From an uncultured Verrucomicrobia subdivision 3 bacterium (GTDB lineage Bacteria; Verrucomicrobiota; Verrucomicrobiia; Limisphaerales; UBA11358): DNA of 35,808 nucleotides. Made by a program: the position numbers and the translations under genes. Below the pieces are notes generated by a model. That model ran no database searches and had not been told where the DNA came from. It was given only the letters and a program-made list of their open reading frames with translations. Shown here piece by piece: positions 16,013 to 24,369 of this stretch; position 1 is the first letter of the stretch, and every line of letters starts with the position of its first letter. The DNA lies in the NCBI GenBank assembly GCA_903842235.1, contig CAIMLG010000246.1:1-35808 (forward strand). Direction: 5' to 3'.

Positions 16013-16187
16013 GGGTGGCTAAAAAGTGATTGTTCGCAGAAACAGCCGGCCTTGCACTTCTAAAGACTGAACTCAAGCGATTCAGGTTAACATTAACTTG
16101 CATCAATATATTTAACCCTAACTGTGAAGGAAAAGCGGCGCGCACGGCCTGGCGCGCCGTTCGCCCCTTCCGCCGCCGGATCGGCAG
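16013..16187. promoter_or_regulatory. AT-rich intergenic region, possible promoter for the PA14/TPR gene
   Basis: This 175-bp gap contains the only long AT-rich patch nearby (about 16085-16120), upstream of the minus-strand gene starting at 16012. On the minus strand it reads TTAGGG...TATATT, which could contain sigma-70-like elements, but no spacing fits well. The other end holds a likely terminator (16136-16159). Confidence 0.3.
16136..16159 (-). terminator. Putative intrinsic terminator after the GT-C gene
   Basis: CGGCGCGC at 16136-16143 pairs perfectly with GCGCGCCG at 16152-16159 across an 8-nt loop. On the minus strand the stem is followed by CTTTTCCTT. It lies 29 bp past the stop at 16188, as expected for a terminator of the minus-strand GT-C/wecG pair. 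The T-run is short, so efficiency is uncertain. Confidence 0.5.
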
Positions 16188-17711
16188 CTAATTCTTCAAC
16201 GAATGTTGCCAGATTTGGAAGGCGGTAAGATGGGTGGCTAATTGATAATTTTCCCGGCGCAAAAACTCCGGCAACACCCCCAACGTGTCATAAACATCCG
16301 GCCGCGAAACAATGATCAAGTCCGGCAGACCGGCCGCCGCCAGCGTTGCGGAGGATGGATTAACCAACCAGAGAACCTGACCGGCTGAAGCAACGCCCCC
16401 GGTCACCAACGGCACTTGGTAATAAATGGCCCCGCTCTGGTCCGCATTCCACCAGACGCTCTGCCCGTGCGCCGCGCCCGCTTTGGCAAGGTCAGCGGCC
16501 GCCCGGTAATCATCTTTTGCATGGCGAACCGCGAATCGCAGCGACAGCGCGGAGGCCAGATACAAAACGATGAATCCAGCCGCCAGCAGCTTGCCCACTC
16601 CGCCTCGCCGCCAGCCGGCGGCCAGGCCATAACCCAGCAGCAGAATTGCCACGGGCCACAGCGCCGCGAAATGCCGGCCCAAAATCCGAAAATGCAGATG
16701 GGCGCTCGCCGCCAACAACAGCCCGGCGGGAACCACCAGCGCCACCGCCAGCGCCACCAGTCTTTTACCGCCCAGCTTCACTTGCAAATCTCGCAGGGCG
16801 AGCCCAAGCAGGGCGGCCACGGTCACCGCATAAGCCAGCAGCGCGGGCGCGTAAGGTTTGAAGAGCGCCAAGCCGCCGCCAGCGCGCAATGCCAGCCGGC
16901 CCGGCCCAAGCCCGGCAAAACCCAAAAGTTCGTAGGCGATGAAAACCGCGTTTTTCCAGCCCAGCCCGGCAATCGCCGTGGCCCGATCGCCGGAATGCAA
17001 GGTCCATAGATAATACATTCCCAGCAAAAACAGGACGGTGAGCGTGCCCGCCCAGATCCGCCAGAAATGTTTAAGCAGGGATTGCCAGTGTTTGGCGGGA
17101 AGCAGGACGAAAGCAACCATGGCGGGCGTGAGCACCAGCGCCATGCTCAACAGGCTGCTGCCGCATAGCCCGATCAAGGCCGCGCAACAAATCCCGACCC
17201 AGACGCGTTCGCCGGCCGGTGGCAGACCAGCCATCCGCGCCCAGCGCCAGAGGCAGGCGAACAGCATCAGGCTGGTGCTGAACTGCAGGGTATAAGCCCG
17301 CGCTTCATTCAAATAATACCAGGCGAACGGGCTGAACAGCGCCGCGCCCAAAACGGCCAGCTGCAACGTCCGGTTGGGCGCCAGCGCGCGCCGCAGAACC
17401 ATGAGCGCCGGGAAAAACCACAATAAATTCACCGCCCGCAGCGCCCATTCGCTGGAGCCGATGACTTTTTCACACGCCCAAATCCAGCCGACGTAAAGCG
17501 GCATCTGCGGATCGGAGCCTTTGATTTCGCGGAGCAATTGCCAACCCGCGGCGGGCGTGGGCTGCTGGGCCAGCCGCGCCGTGTAAGTTTCATCAATCCA
17601 AAAACTCCGACCGGTCACCGCCAGCGCGGCCACGAGGGCCAGCAGCGCGACAAAAGCCCAAGGGCGCAGTAGCGACTTGCCCGCGAACGGCATTCCGGCG
17701 GCGGCATTCAT
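16188..17711 (-). CDS. GT-C (family 39-like) membrane glycosyltransferase
   Basis: A 507-residue integral membrane protein with some ten to eleven hydrophobic segments. The first extracytoplasmic loop carries W38-I-D40-E41-TYTARLAQQ, the acidic pair typical of GT-C enzymes of the ArnT/PMT type, which transfer sugars from polyprenyl-phosphate donors on the outer face of the membrane. A second typical feature is WYYLNEARAYTLQF further on. The C-terminus ends in a soluble stretch with ELIIVSRPD-like character. The start at 17711 is chosen because the ATG overlaps the stop of the wecG-like gene (TGATG), giving translational coupling; the frame to 17834 lies inside that gene. Acceptor and donor cannot be read from sequence. 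Confidence 0.8.
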   Translation of the reverse strand: MNAAAGMPFAGKSLLRPWAFVALLALVAALAVTGRSFWIDETYTARLAQQPTPAAGWQLLREIKGSDPQMPLYVGWIWACEKVIGSSEWALRAVNLLWFFPALMVLRRALAPNRTLQLAVLGAALFSPFAWYYLNEARAYTLQFSTSLMLFACLWRWARMAGLPPAGERVWVGICCAALIGLCGSSLLSMALVLTPAMVAFVLLPAKHWQSLLKHFWRIWAGTLTVLFLLGMYYLWTLHSGDRATAIAGLGWKNAVFIAYELLGFAGLGPGRLALRAGGGLALFKPYAPALLAYAVTVAALLGLALRDLQVKLGGKRLVALAVALVVPAGLLLAASAHLHFRILGRHFAALWPVAILLLGYGLAAGWRRGGVGKLLAAGFIVLYLASALSLRFAVRHAKDDYRAAADLAKAGAAHGQSVWWNADQSGAIYYQVPLVTGGVASAGQVLWLVNPSSATLAAAGLPDLIIVSRPDVYDTLGVLPEFLRRENYQLATHLTAFQIWQHSLKN

Positions 17712-18475
17712 CAGGGCAGCGGATATTTTTTTAGGCCGGTCAGCTGGCTGAAAAATTTCAGGGCAAAGAGCGGATTGTTGCGCAAATACCGCCGGGCCAG
17801 CCGGCGCGGCTCGCTGCACAAGCGGTAAAACCATTCCAGCCCGCTGCGCTGCATCCAGCGCGGCGCCTGCTTCACGCGGCCGCTGTGAAAATCAAACGCC
17901 GCGCCCACGCCGACCATCAGCGTCACGTCCAGCTTGGGCAAATATTCCGCCATGAACTTCTCCTGTTTCGGCGTGCTCAAGCCCACCCACAGAATGTCTG
18001 GCTTTGCCGTGGAGATTTGTTCAACGAGCTGCTTTTCCTCAGCCGCATTCAATTTGCGGAAGGGCGGGGTGAAGGTGCCAACGACTTCAAGCTTCGGAAA
18101 TTTAGCTTTCAATTTTTGCGCCAGCCGCTCCGCCACGCCCGCCGCTCCGCCGTAGAAGAAATGGCGGCAGCCGCTCGTTTCGCTCCACGCGCAGACGTCC
18201 AGCAGCAGGTCCGGCCCATAGACGCGGCGCATTTCGCGGTGCCCGGCGAGCCGGCCCGCCCAAACCATCGGCATGCCGTCAGGCGTGCAGAGAAACGCAG
18301 CGTTGAGAATATTTTTGAAGGCCGCGTCGGCCTGCGCCTCCATCACACCGTGGACCCCGGTCACGCAGAGATAGCCCTTGCGCCGGTCCCGCACCGCGGC
18401 CGCAATGGCCGCCAGCGCGGTCCGCAAATTGAGGACGCTGATACCGATACCGAGGACATTGACACGCTTCGTCAT
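17711..18475 (-). CDS. WecG/TagA/CpsF family glycosyltransferase
   Basis: A 254-residue soluble protein of normal length for the family (GT26). These enzymes add the second sugar, often N-acetylmannosamine or its uronic acid, to an undecaprenyl-pyrophosphate-linked first sugar. Family motifs are clear: N-terminal VNVLGIGISVLNL, TPDGMPMVW with the conserved Asp at 66, FFYGG at 106-110, and GLSTPKQEKFM at 165-175. The C-terminal basic helix (RRLARRYLRNNP) is the part that in this family helps membrane binding. The gene is coupled to the GT-C gene by a 1-bp stop/start overlap, and its own start codon touches the divergent 7-bp repeat tract that separates it from the next glycosyltransferase. Exact sugar specificity is unknown. 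Confidence 0.92.
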   Translation of the reverse strand: MTKRVNVLGIGISVLNLRTALAAIAAAVRDRRKGYLCVTGVHGVMEAQADAAFKNILNAAFLCTPDGMPMVWAGRLAGHREMRRVYGPDLLLDVCAWSETSGCRHFFYGGAAGVAERLAQKLKAKFPKLEVVGTFTPPFRKLNAAEEKQLVEQISTAKPDILWVGLSTPKQEKFMAEYLPKLDVTLMVGVGAAFDFHSGRVKQAPRWMQRSGLEWFYRLCSEPRRLARRYLRNNPLFALKFFSQLTGLKKYPLP

Positions 18476-18557
18476 TTACGATTCAGGATTTAGGATTTAC
18501 GATTCCGGAATTCATGCGGCGCGTAAATCGTATATCGTAAATCGCAAATCAGAAATG
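18474..18557. repeat. 7-bp repeat tract forming the whole divergent intergenic region
   Basis: Twelve units in exact 7-bp register. Left arm: ATTTACG, ATTCAGG, ATTTAGG, ATTTACG, ATTCCGG, AATTCAT. After a GCGGCGC spacer the right arm is inverted: GTAAATC, GTATATC, GTAAATC, GCAAATC, AGAAATG. The last unit contains the ATG of the plus-strand gene, and the first overlaps the ATG of the minus-strand gene. Confidence 0.85.
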
Positions 18558-19748
18558 AAATTGCTCGTCTTTGCCCATACGCCGCCGCCGCACCACGGCC
18601 AGAGCTACATGGTGCAGCTCATGCTCAACGGCTTTGGCGGCGACTGCCGCCGGGGCGGGCGGCCCAACGCCCACGGCATCGCCTGCTACCACGTCAACGC
18701 CCGCTTCTCCCGCGGCCTGGCGGATGTGGGCGAGCTGCAGGGCGCGAAGATGTTCCTGATATTTTGGTTTTGCACCCAGGCCCTGTGGGTGCGGCTGCGC
18801 TACGGGGTGAAACATTTCTATTACGTGCCCGCCCCCGGCAAACGGGTGGCGCTTTACCGCGACTGGCTGGTCATGTTCCTGTGCCGGCTGTTTTTCCAGA
18901 AGGTGATTTTGCACTGGCACGCCGCCGGGCTGGCCAAATGGCTGGAGACGGAAACGACCATCAGCTCCCGCACGACCACCTACCGGCTGTTCCGGCCGGT
19001 GAATTTGAGCATCGTCCTATCGCGCTACAATAAGGCGGATGCCGAGAAACTGCTGTCGCGGAAGATCCGGGTGGTCAACAACGGCATCCCCGATCCCTGT
19101 CCGGACTTTGCCGCCGCCGTGCTGCCGCACCGGCAGCAGCGATTCGCCGCCCGCCAGCGAATCTTTGCCGGCGAAAAACCCGCTGCCGCCATGACGGTGA
19201 ACGTGCTTTTCCTCGCGCATTGCACCCGGGAGAAAGGTCTGTTTGCCGCCGCCGAAGCCGTGCTGCGCGTGAATCGCGACCTGACCGCGCGCGGGCTGCC
19301 GATGAAACTACAGCTCACCGCCGCCGGAAATTTCGTCACTCCCGAGGAGCAGGCGGAGTTCCAGCAGTTGCGGCAAAACCCTGAGTTTGCCGCCGCCATC
19401 ACCCATGCGGGATTTGTTTCCGGCGAGCGCAAGCAGGAGCTTTACCGGACAACCGATCTCTTTCTCTTTCCCACCCGGTATTTGGGCGAGAATCAGCCCG
19501 TCAACCTCATCGAGGCGATGGCCTTCGGCTTGCCCCTCGTCACCACGCGCTGGCGGTCGCTGCCGGAAATGCTGCCGCCGGATTACCCGGGGGTCGTCGC
19601 CGGCCAGAATCCGGACAAGCTGGCCACGACCATTTTGCAAATTCTCGCGACAAAAAGCGGCGAGCAGGTGCGCCGGCATTTCATGGAACGGTTCACGCTG
19701 GAGGAGCACCTGGCCAGTCTCGCCGCCGCGCTCCACAGCGTGGAATAG
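18555..19748 (+). CDS. Family 4-type glycosyltransferase
   Basis: A 397-residue GT-B enzyme that probably transfers a sugar from a nucleotide donor in the cytoplasm. The N-terminus, MKLLVFAHTPPPHHGQSYM, has the short strand and glycine-containing loop of the acceptor domain. The C-terminal domain begins near NVLFLAHCTREKGLF and carries the donor-site signature E-x7-E in GENQPVNLIEAMAFGLP, followed by VTTRWRSLPEML. The longer frame from 18378 would overlap the divergent wecG-like gene and its upstream part is repeat sequence, so the ATG at 18555 is preferred. There is no Shine-Dalgarno sequence; the leader is made only of 7-bp repeats. Sugar and acceptor are unknown. Confidence 0.85.
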   Translation: MKLLVFAHTPPPHHGQSYMVQLMLNGFGGDCRRGGRPNAHGIACYHVNARFSRGLADVGELQGAKMFLIFWFCTQALWVRLRYGVKHFYYVPAPGKRVALYRDWLVMFLCRLFFQKVILHWHAAGLAKWLETETTISSRTTTYRLFRPVNLSIVLSRYNKADAEKLLSRKIRVVNNGIPDPCPDFAAAVLPHRQQRFAARQRIFAGEKPAAAMTVNVLFLAHCTREKGLFAAAEAVLRVNRDLTARGLPMKLQLTAAGNFVTPEEQAEFQQLRQNPEFAAAITHAGFVSGERKQELYRTTDLFLFPTRYLGENQPVNLIEAMAFGLPLVTTRWRSLPEMLPPDYPGVVAGQNPDKLATTILQILATKSGEQVRRHFMERFTLEEHLASLAAALHSVE

Positions 19749-19790
19749 ATTTACGCTGGACGATTTACGATTTAGGATTCATAAAAATCT
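19749..19790. repeat. 7-bp repeat tract, class ATTTACG
   Basis: Exactly six units: ATTTACG, CTGGACG, ATTTACG, ATTTAGG, ATTCATA, AAAATCT. The tract starts on the base after the TAG stop of the glycosyltransferase and ends just before the start of nadE, so it forms nearly the whole intergenic gap. Confidence 0.8.
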
Positions 19791-19792
19791 TA

Positions 19793-21454
19793 ATGATCAT
19801 CGGCTTGCTCCAACTGAACCCGACCATCGGCGCCTTCGCGGCCAACCGCGAAAAGCTCGTGGCCGCCTATGCCCGAGCGGTCGCGGGCGGCGCGGAATTT
19901 GTCATCGCCCCGGAACTGTTCCTCTGCGGCTATCCGCCGCGCGACCTGCTGCACCGGGAGGATTTTGTGGAAGCCAACCTGTCGGCGCTGGCGGAAACCG
20001 CCGCCCAGACCGGCGCAGTGCCGCTGTGTGTCGGTTATGTTGAAAAAAATTCCGAACAGCCGGGCCGCGCGCTGAAAAATGCCGCCGCCGTTTTGCAAAA
20101 CGGCCAGATCATCTGGCACACCTCCAAAAGCCTGCTGCCGACCTACGACGTGTTTGACGAGGACCGCTATTTCGAGCCGGCCAAGCAAGTCGAGCCCTTC
20201 GTCTTCAACGGCAAAAAACTCGGCATCACGATCTGCGAGGACATCTGGAATGACGAGGATTTCTGGCCCGAACGGCTTTACCGGCGCGATCCGGTGAAGG
20301 ACCTCATCGCCCAGGGCGCGGAAATCATTTTAAACCTCTCGGCCTCGCCGTGGCATGACGGCAAGGAACAGACGCGGCTGGCAATGCTCCGGCGCGTGGC
20401 CCGCGACGAAAAAATCCCCCTGGCTCAAGTCAACGCCGTCGGCGCCAACGACGAACTGATCTTTGACGGCCACAGCGCGGCGCTGGATGCGCGCGGCGAC
20501 GTGCTGGCGCTGGCCCAAGGGTTTGTGGAGGAAATTTTAGTGGTGGAGCTGGAGCGGAAAGCCCAAAGTCCAAAGCCCCGAGTCCAAAGCTGCGCCGCTT
20601 TTCCGCCGCGCGAAGATCTGCTGTTCTCCGCGCTGGTACTAGGCATTCGCGATTATGTCCGCAAGTGCGGGTTCAAGTCGGCGATCCTCGGTTTAAGCGG
20701 CGGCATTGATTCGGCGCTGATTGCGGTCATGGCCGCCGAGGCGCTGGGCCCGGAAAATGTCTGGGGGGTTTCGCTGCCGGCGCGCTATTCCAGCCGCGGC
20801 AGTTTGACCGACGCCGAAATCCTGGCGCGTAATCTGGGGATTCGTTACGACGTTTTTCCGATTGAACCGGTGTTTAACGCCGTGGAGGTGCAGTTAAGCC
20901 CGGTGTTTGCCGGCACCCCGCCCAACGAGGCCGAGGAAAACATCCAATCACGCCTGCGCGGAGTGACGCTGATGGCGCTGTCGAACAAGTTCGGCGGCCT
21001 GGTGCTCACCACCGGCAACAAATCCGAGATGGCCGTGGGCTATTGCACGCTTTACGGCGACATGAACGGCGCGCTGGCGCCCATCGCCGACGTGCTGAAG
21101 ACGGATGTTTACAAGATTTCCCGCTGGGTGAACCGCGCCCGCGAAATCATTCCGTCTGATTCCATCACCAAGCCGCCGAGCGCCGAGCTGCGGCCCGGCC
21201 AGAAAGATCAGGACTCCTTGCCGCCCTACGAAATTCTGGACGCGATTCTGGAGCTTTACGTCGTCAAGAATTTGAGCAAGGCGGAAATTGTGGCGCGCGG
21301 CTTTGACGCCACGGTGGTCAACGACGTGGTGAACAAAATCACGTTCAGCGAATACAAGCGCCGGCAGGCCGCACCGGGCTTGAAGGTTTCGCCGCGCGCC
21401 TTCGGCATGGGCCGGCGGATTCCAGTGGCGCAGCGGTTCCGGCCGGCCCTTTGA
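19793..21454 (+). CDS. nadE: Glutamine-dependent NAD+ synthetase
   Basis: A 553-residue two-domain enzyme that makes NAD+ from deamido-NAD+, ATP and glutamine. The N-terminal nitrilase-type glutaminase domain has the catalytic triad E41 (APELFLCGYPPRDLL), K112 (SKSLLPTYDVFDEDRYF) and C148 (LGITICEDIWND). The C-terminal synthetase domain has the ATP-pyrophosphatase P-loop SGGIDS at 302-307, then SNKFGGLVLTTGNKSE and GDMNGALAPIADVLKTDVY. The linker between the domains (about residues 256-267, SPKPRVQSC) is encoded by five 7-bp repeat units, so it may be an insertion. The gene has no evident link to its polysaccharide neighbours beyond position. Start ATG at 19793 lies 2 bp after the upstream repeat tract. 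Confidence 0.96.
   Translation: MIIGLLQLNPTIGAFAANREKLVAAYARAVAGGAEFVIAPELFLCGYPPRDLLHREDFVEANLSALAETAAQTGAVPLCVGYVEKNSEQPGRALKNAAAVLQNGQIIWHTSKSLLPTYDVFDEDRYFEPAKQVEPFVFNGKKLGITICEDIWNDEDFWPERLYRRDPVKDLIAQGAEIILNLSASPWHDGKEQTRLAMLRRVARDEKIPLAQVNAVGANDELIFDGHSAALDARGDVLALAQGFVEEILVVELERKAQSPKPRVQSCAAFPPREDLLFSALVLGIRDYVRKCGFKSAILGLSGGIDSALIAVMAAEALGPENVWGVSLPARYSSRGSLTDAEILARNLGIRYDVFPIEPVFNAVEVQLSPVFAGTPPNEAEENIQSRLRGVTLMALSNKFGGLVLTTGNKSEMAVGYCTLYGDMNGALAPIADVLKTDVYKISRWVNRAREIIPSDSITKPPSAELRPGQKDQDSLPPYEILDAILELYVVKNLSKAEIVARGFDATVVNDVVNKITFSEYKRRQAAPGLKVSPRAFGMGRRIPVAQRFRPAL
20558..20592. repeat. 7-bp repeat tract inside nadE, class AAAGTCC
   Basis: Five units in exact register within the coding sequence: AAAGCCC, AAAGTCC, AAAGCCC, CGAGTCC, AAAGCTG. 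The same class occurs upstream of purC at 35717-35751. It falls in the linker between the glutaminase and synthetase domains. Confidence 0.75.
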
Positions 21455-21456
21455 AA

Positions 21457-23418
21457 TCAGTGGCGACGGGAGAAGAACAGGATGTTTCCCCGGCGAATGC
21501 GGCCCAGCAGCAGAACCACCAGCAGGAAGATGATTAATCGCATGGCGCCGTTCCAGCCCAATACCTCCGCCAGGCCATAATTGGGATTGGTGGAGTATTC
21601 CACGAGCGACGACGCCAGCGCCGCTGCCAGGGCGGCGACGAGGCCCCAACGACGATTCAGCACCAGCGTCAGCAGCATGCACGGCAGCAAATACAGCGGC
21701 ATGAAGACCAGATGGGGATTGCTGACAAAGTCCACCGCTGCCACGAGCAGGAACAGCAAACCGCTCGCCAGCACCACGGCCCAATTCCGGGCGACTTTCC
21801 CGGCCGCCAGCTCGGGTGCGGGGTGCGGGCGGATTTTGCGCTGGCGGATTTGCGCCACAAACAGCACGCAAAGTTGCAGGGTGAGGAAACGCATGGCCAT
21901 GTTCCAGAGCATGACATCCGGCTGGTGAAAGTCGGCGCTTTTCGCCCCCTGAATCAGGGGCCCGACCACCGCCGCCGCCGCCGCCAGCGGCAGACCCCAG
22001 CGCCGGTCTATTTTCCACGTTAACAGGCCGCACGGAACCAGATAGAGCGGCAGAAACAGCAGATGCGTGCTGGAGTAATAATGCACGCCCGCCACGCCGG
22101 CAAAGATCAACCCGGCCAACAGGAGCAGCGGCCAGTGCTGCCTGCCTTGCGCCCTCATCGGTAGCCGGACTTGAGCGGTCAGGCGGGGCTCCCAAAACAG
22201 GTTGCTTAATTGCGTGCCGGCCGATTTCAACTGGGATAAAGCGCCCGCTGCCCAGCCCGGGTGCTGAATTGTTTCGGGCCCGGCCCGAACGACAGGGCGG
22301 CTTTGTGCCGGATACCAGCGCGCCAGCAAGAGCTCAAATAATTCCGCGGTAGCCCGCCCGCCTTCGAGCGGCTTGGTGACCCATTTTTGGTGGAGCAAAT
22401 ACGCCAGCAGCAGCGGCTGGACCAAATCGCTGATGCCGGCAGCGCCGGCGTAGGTTTTGAAGCGTTCCGACTCCAGGAGCTGTTCCACCTCGGCGGCGGC
22501 GCGTTCAACCGAATGCCGTTTGGCCAGAATGGCGGTCTGGACGAAAAAGTGAAACCAGTCCCAGCCGGGAATCCCCTGTAACTGCCCGCGCTCCCAGTCG
22601 AAGGTTTGCAGGTTTTGCGAATTGACGGCGCGGATGTTCCAGGGCGCGAAATCACCGTGATAAAGCGTGGGCCGCACGGGTTGCTCTGCCAGGGCCCCAT
22701 TCAAGAGTCGCCAAACCGCCGGATCGGCTTCCGCCGCGTGGGCGGCCAGTTCGCGCCAGGACTCAAGGCTGGCCAGCAGCGCGCGCGGGCCGGGATGGAG
22801 CCAGGCGTGAAACAAATTTTCCATGCCGGCATCGTCGGCGGGACTGACACCCGGAAAATAGGCCGTGGCAAACGCTGATGCCGTGGCGGTTTTCAGTCGC
22901 CCGGTCATCCGGATGCACCCAATCACGCCGGCGGGCAGTTTTTCCAGCAGGTCGGCTTCCCGGTCGGTCGCCGCGCGGCCGGCGGCACTTAACCCCGCCT
23001 TGACCACGCACAAGGGCCGCTGGGTTTCATCGCACAGCAGCAAAACGAGGCGCGCACCCGGGATTTCCCCGCCAAATTTGATGGCGCTGGGTTGGATCCG
23101 GGAGGCCGGCACGCCCGTTTGTTGGGCGAGAAACTGCAGGATTGCCGAGTCGGCGCTGGCTTCAAAATGAACCTTCTCAAACCCGACTGCCCCCGGGGTG
23201 CGCAGGAGCAGCGGCAGGCAGGCCCGCCACAGTTTGGCCAGCGGGCGTTGCGCGGAATAAAGCGCCAAACCCACCCGCACATTCACCCGCGCCACCGGCA
23301 AGAGCAGGAAGGGGTGCCGTTTCCGCCGAATGAGCCGCCAATCAAAGACAACCCGCCCGCCCGCCGGCTTATCGCTGGCAAACAAGGTCTCAAGGGTTGG
23401 CAAGACGACGTGAAACAT
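21457..23418 (-). CDS. APH-like kinase fused to a duplicated membrane module
   Basis: A 653-residue protein. Residues about 80-370 match the aminoglycoside-phosphotransferase/choline-kinase fold: K140 in LCVVKAG, E154 in the following helix, the catalytic loop HGDFAPWN at 254-261 (D256, N261), and the metal-binding D274 in TFDWERG. All key kinase residues are present. From 431 on it is membrane protein made of two copies of one unit, about 431-525 and 546-640; both contain FLPLYLVPC or FMPLYLLPC, then LLT and RRWGL, and end in a final helix followed by a basic stretch. I know no established family with this arrangement. In a polysaccharide locus it may phosphorylate a sugar, lipid or glycan carrier at the membrane (inference). 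It lies 63 bp downstream of a methyltransferase gene on the same strand. Confidence 0.75.
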   Translation of the reverse strand: MFHVVLPTLETLFASDKPAGGRVVFDWRLIRRKRHPFLLLPVARVNVRVGLALYSAQRPLAKLWRACLPLLLRTPGAVGFEKVHFEASADSAILQFLAQQTGVPASRIQPSAIKFGGEIPGARLVLLLCDETQRPLCVVKAGLSAAGRAATDREADLLEKLPAGVIGCIRMTGRLKTATASAFATAYFPGVSPADDAGMENLFHAWLHPGPRALLASLESWRELAAHAAEADPAVWRLLNGALAEQPVRPTLYHGDFAPWNIRAVNSQNLQTFDWERGQLQGIPGWDWFHFFVQTAILAKRHSVERAAAEVEQLLESERFKTYAGAAGISDLVQPLLLAYLLHQKWVTKPLEGGRATAELFELLLARWYPAQSRPVVRAGPETIQHPGWAAGALSQLKSAGTQLSNLFWEPRLTAQVRLPMRAQGRQHWPLLLLAGLIFAGVAGVHYYSSTHLLFLPLYLVPCGLLTWKIDRRWGLPLAAAAAVVGPLIQGAKSADFHQPDVMLWNMAMRFLTLQLCVLFVAQIRQRKIRPHPAPELAAGKVARNWAVVLASGLLFLLVAAVDFVSNPHLVFMPLYLLPCMLLTLVLNRRWGLVAALAAALASSLVEYSTNPNYGLAEVLGWNGAMRLIIFLLVVLLLGRIRRGNILFFSRRH

Positions 23419-23481
23419 GGCGTTAATCCCCCGCTAGAACGGGTTGGCGGGGGGTTGAAAAGGTTGGGAAAGCATCCGGTT

Positions 23482-24234
23482 TCAAGCGGGGCGGCACTCA
23501 AACAGCAAGTCAATGGACCCGTCCTTCCACCAATGATCGCCGGCCAAACCGCGATCCACGGCCTGGGCCACGCCGCGCAACGGAGTTCGGTAGAGGGTGG
23601 GCGGCAGGACGCCAAAGCCAAACTGGCGCACAATTTGGAACCCGCAAGCCCGCAGCAGTATTTTGGTTTCCGCCGGCGACATTTCGTTCAGCATGGGGCC
23701 GGTCTTGGCCCCGCGCGCCCGCCGCCGCCGCCAGACAATGGCCGGATGCCGCAGGGAACGGGAATTGCCATGGACATTGACCAGCAACCGCCCCTCTGGG
23801 CGCAGCACCTGCCGCAGGCGTTTTAAAATCTGCTGGCGGAGTTCCGGTTCCACGTTCAGCAAAAAGCGGAAGGCCGTGATCAGATCGTAGCGATTCGGCA
23901 ACAACTCGGGATGGGTCAGCACATCCCCCACCCGCAACTGCGCCCTGGGGCATTTGGCCCGCGCCAGCGCGGCCATGTTTTCCGAAATATCCACGCCCTC
24001 GGCCGCCGCCACCAGCGGTTCCAACACCGCCAGCACCCGGCCCGTGCCGCAGGCGAAATCCAGCAGGCGCACCGGCCCGGTCTGGGTCCGACAAAATTCC
24101 CTCACCAACCGCTCCAGCACCGGGCGCTGCAGCCGCCAGATATAGCTCGCATAACTCTCGGCGCCATATTCCCCGGCTTCGTAGAAAGCCACATCATCCT
24201 TTTGCTGAAACCGGTTGGCGTAGCTGACCGTCAT
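23482..24234 (-). CDS. Class I SAM-dependent methyltransferase
   Basis: A 250-residue cytosolic protein with the Rossmann-type SAM fold. Motif I is VRLLDFACGTGRVL (D59 to G65), followed by the acidic VDISENM that binds the ribose, a LRVGDVL post-motif, and YDLITAFRFLLNVEP as motif II. The C-terminal half has MLNEMSPAETKILLRACGF, common in methyltransferases acting on sugars or small molecules. The substrate is unknown; the locus suggests O-methylation of a glycan. It starts at 24234, diverges from a GT2 gene, and is followed on the same strand by the kinase-membrane fusion, so the two may form one operon. Confidence 0.85.
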   Translation of the reverse strand: MTVSYANRFQQKDDVAFYEAGEYGAESYASYIWRLQRPVLERLVREFCRTQTGPVRLLDFACGTGRVLAVLEPLVAAAEGVDISENMAALARAKCPRAQLRVGDVLTHPELLPNRYDLITAFRFLLNVEPELRQQILKRLRQVLRPEGRLLVNVHGNSRSLRHPAIVWRRRRARGAKTGPMLNEMSPAETKILLRACGFQIVRQFGFGVLPPTLYRTPLRGVAQAVDRGLAGDHWWKDGSIDLLFECRPA

Positions 24235-24369
24235 GATGGATAATTTTTTGGAAACATCGGATTCAGCGCTTAGTAATAAAAGCCCGTCCGTCGGCAGTCA
24301 AACGGAATGTGCCGTTTGGCTGATAACTTTCATTGCCAGCACCGCAGCCACCGGTTAAAAATTCCCGCC
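24235..24369. promoter_or_regulatory. Divergent intergenic region with a hairpin
   Basis: This 135-bp region lies between two divergently transcribed genes and must hold promoters for one or both. It contains an inverted repeat, CAAACGG at 24299-24305 and CCGTTTG at 24312-24318, which could be an operator site or a leader hairpin. No confident -35/-10 pair was found. Confidence 0.35.

Noticed and set aside
18474..18557. Possible CRISPR array
   Set aside because: The repeat units are only 7 bp and directly adjacent, without spacers of 30 bp or so, and no cas gene is present.
20948..22195. Open frame of 415 codons on the minus strand
   Set aside because: It spans the end of nadE in antisense and part of the kinase-membrane gene in another frame; both real genes have strong motifs.
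21457..23418. Aminoglycoside resistance gene
   Set aside because: The kinase fold is shared by many small-molecule kinases; fusion to membrane modules and position in a glycan locus argue against a resistance role.
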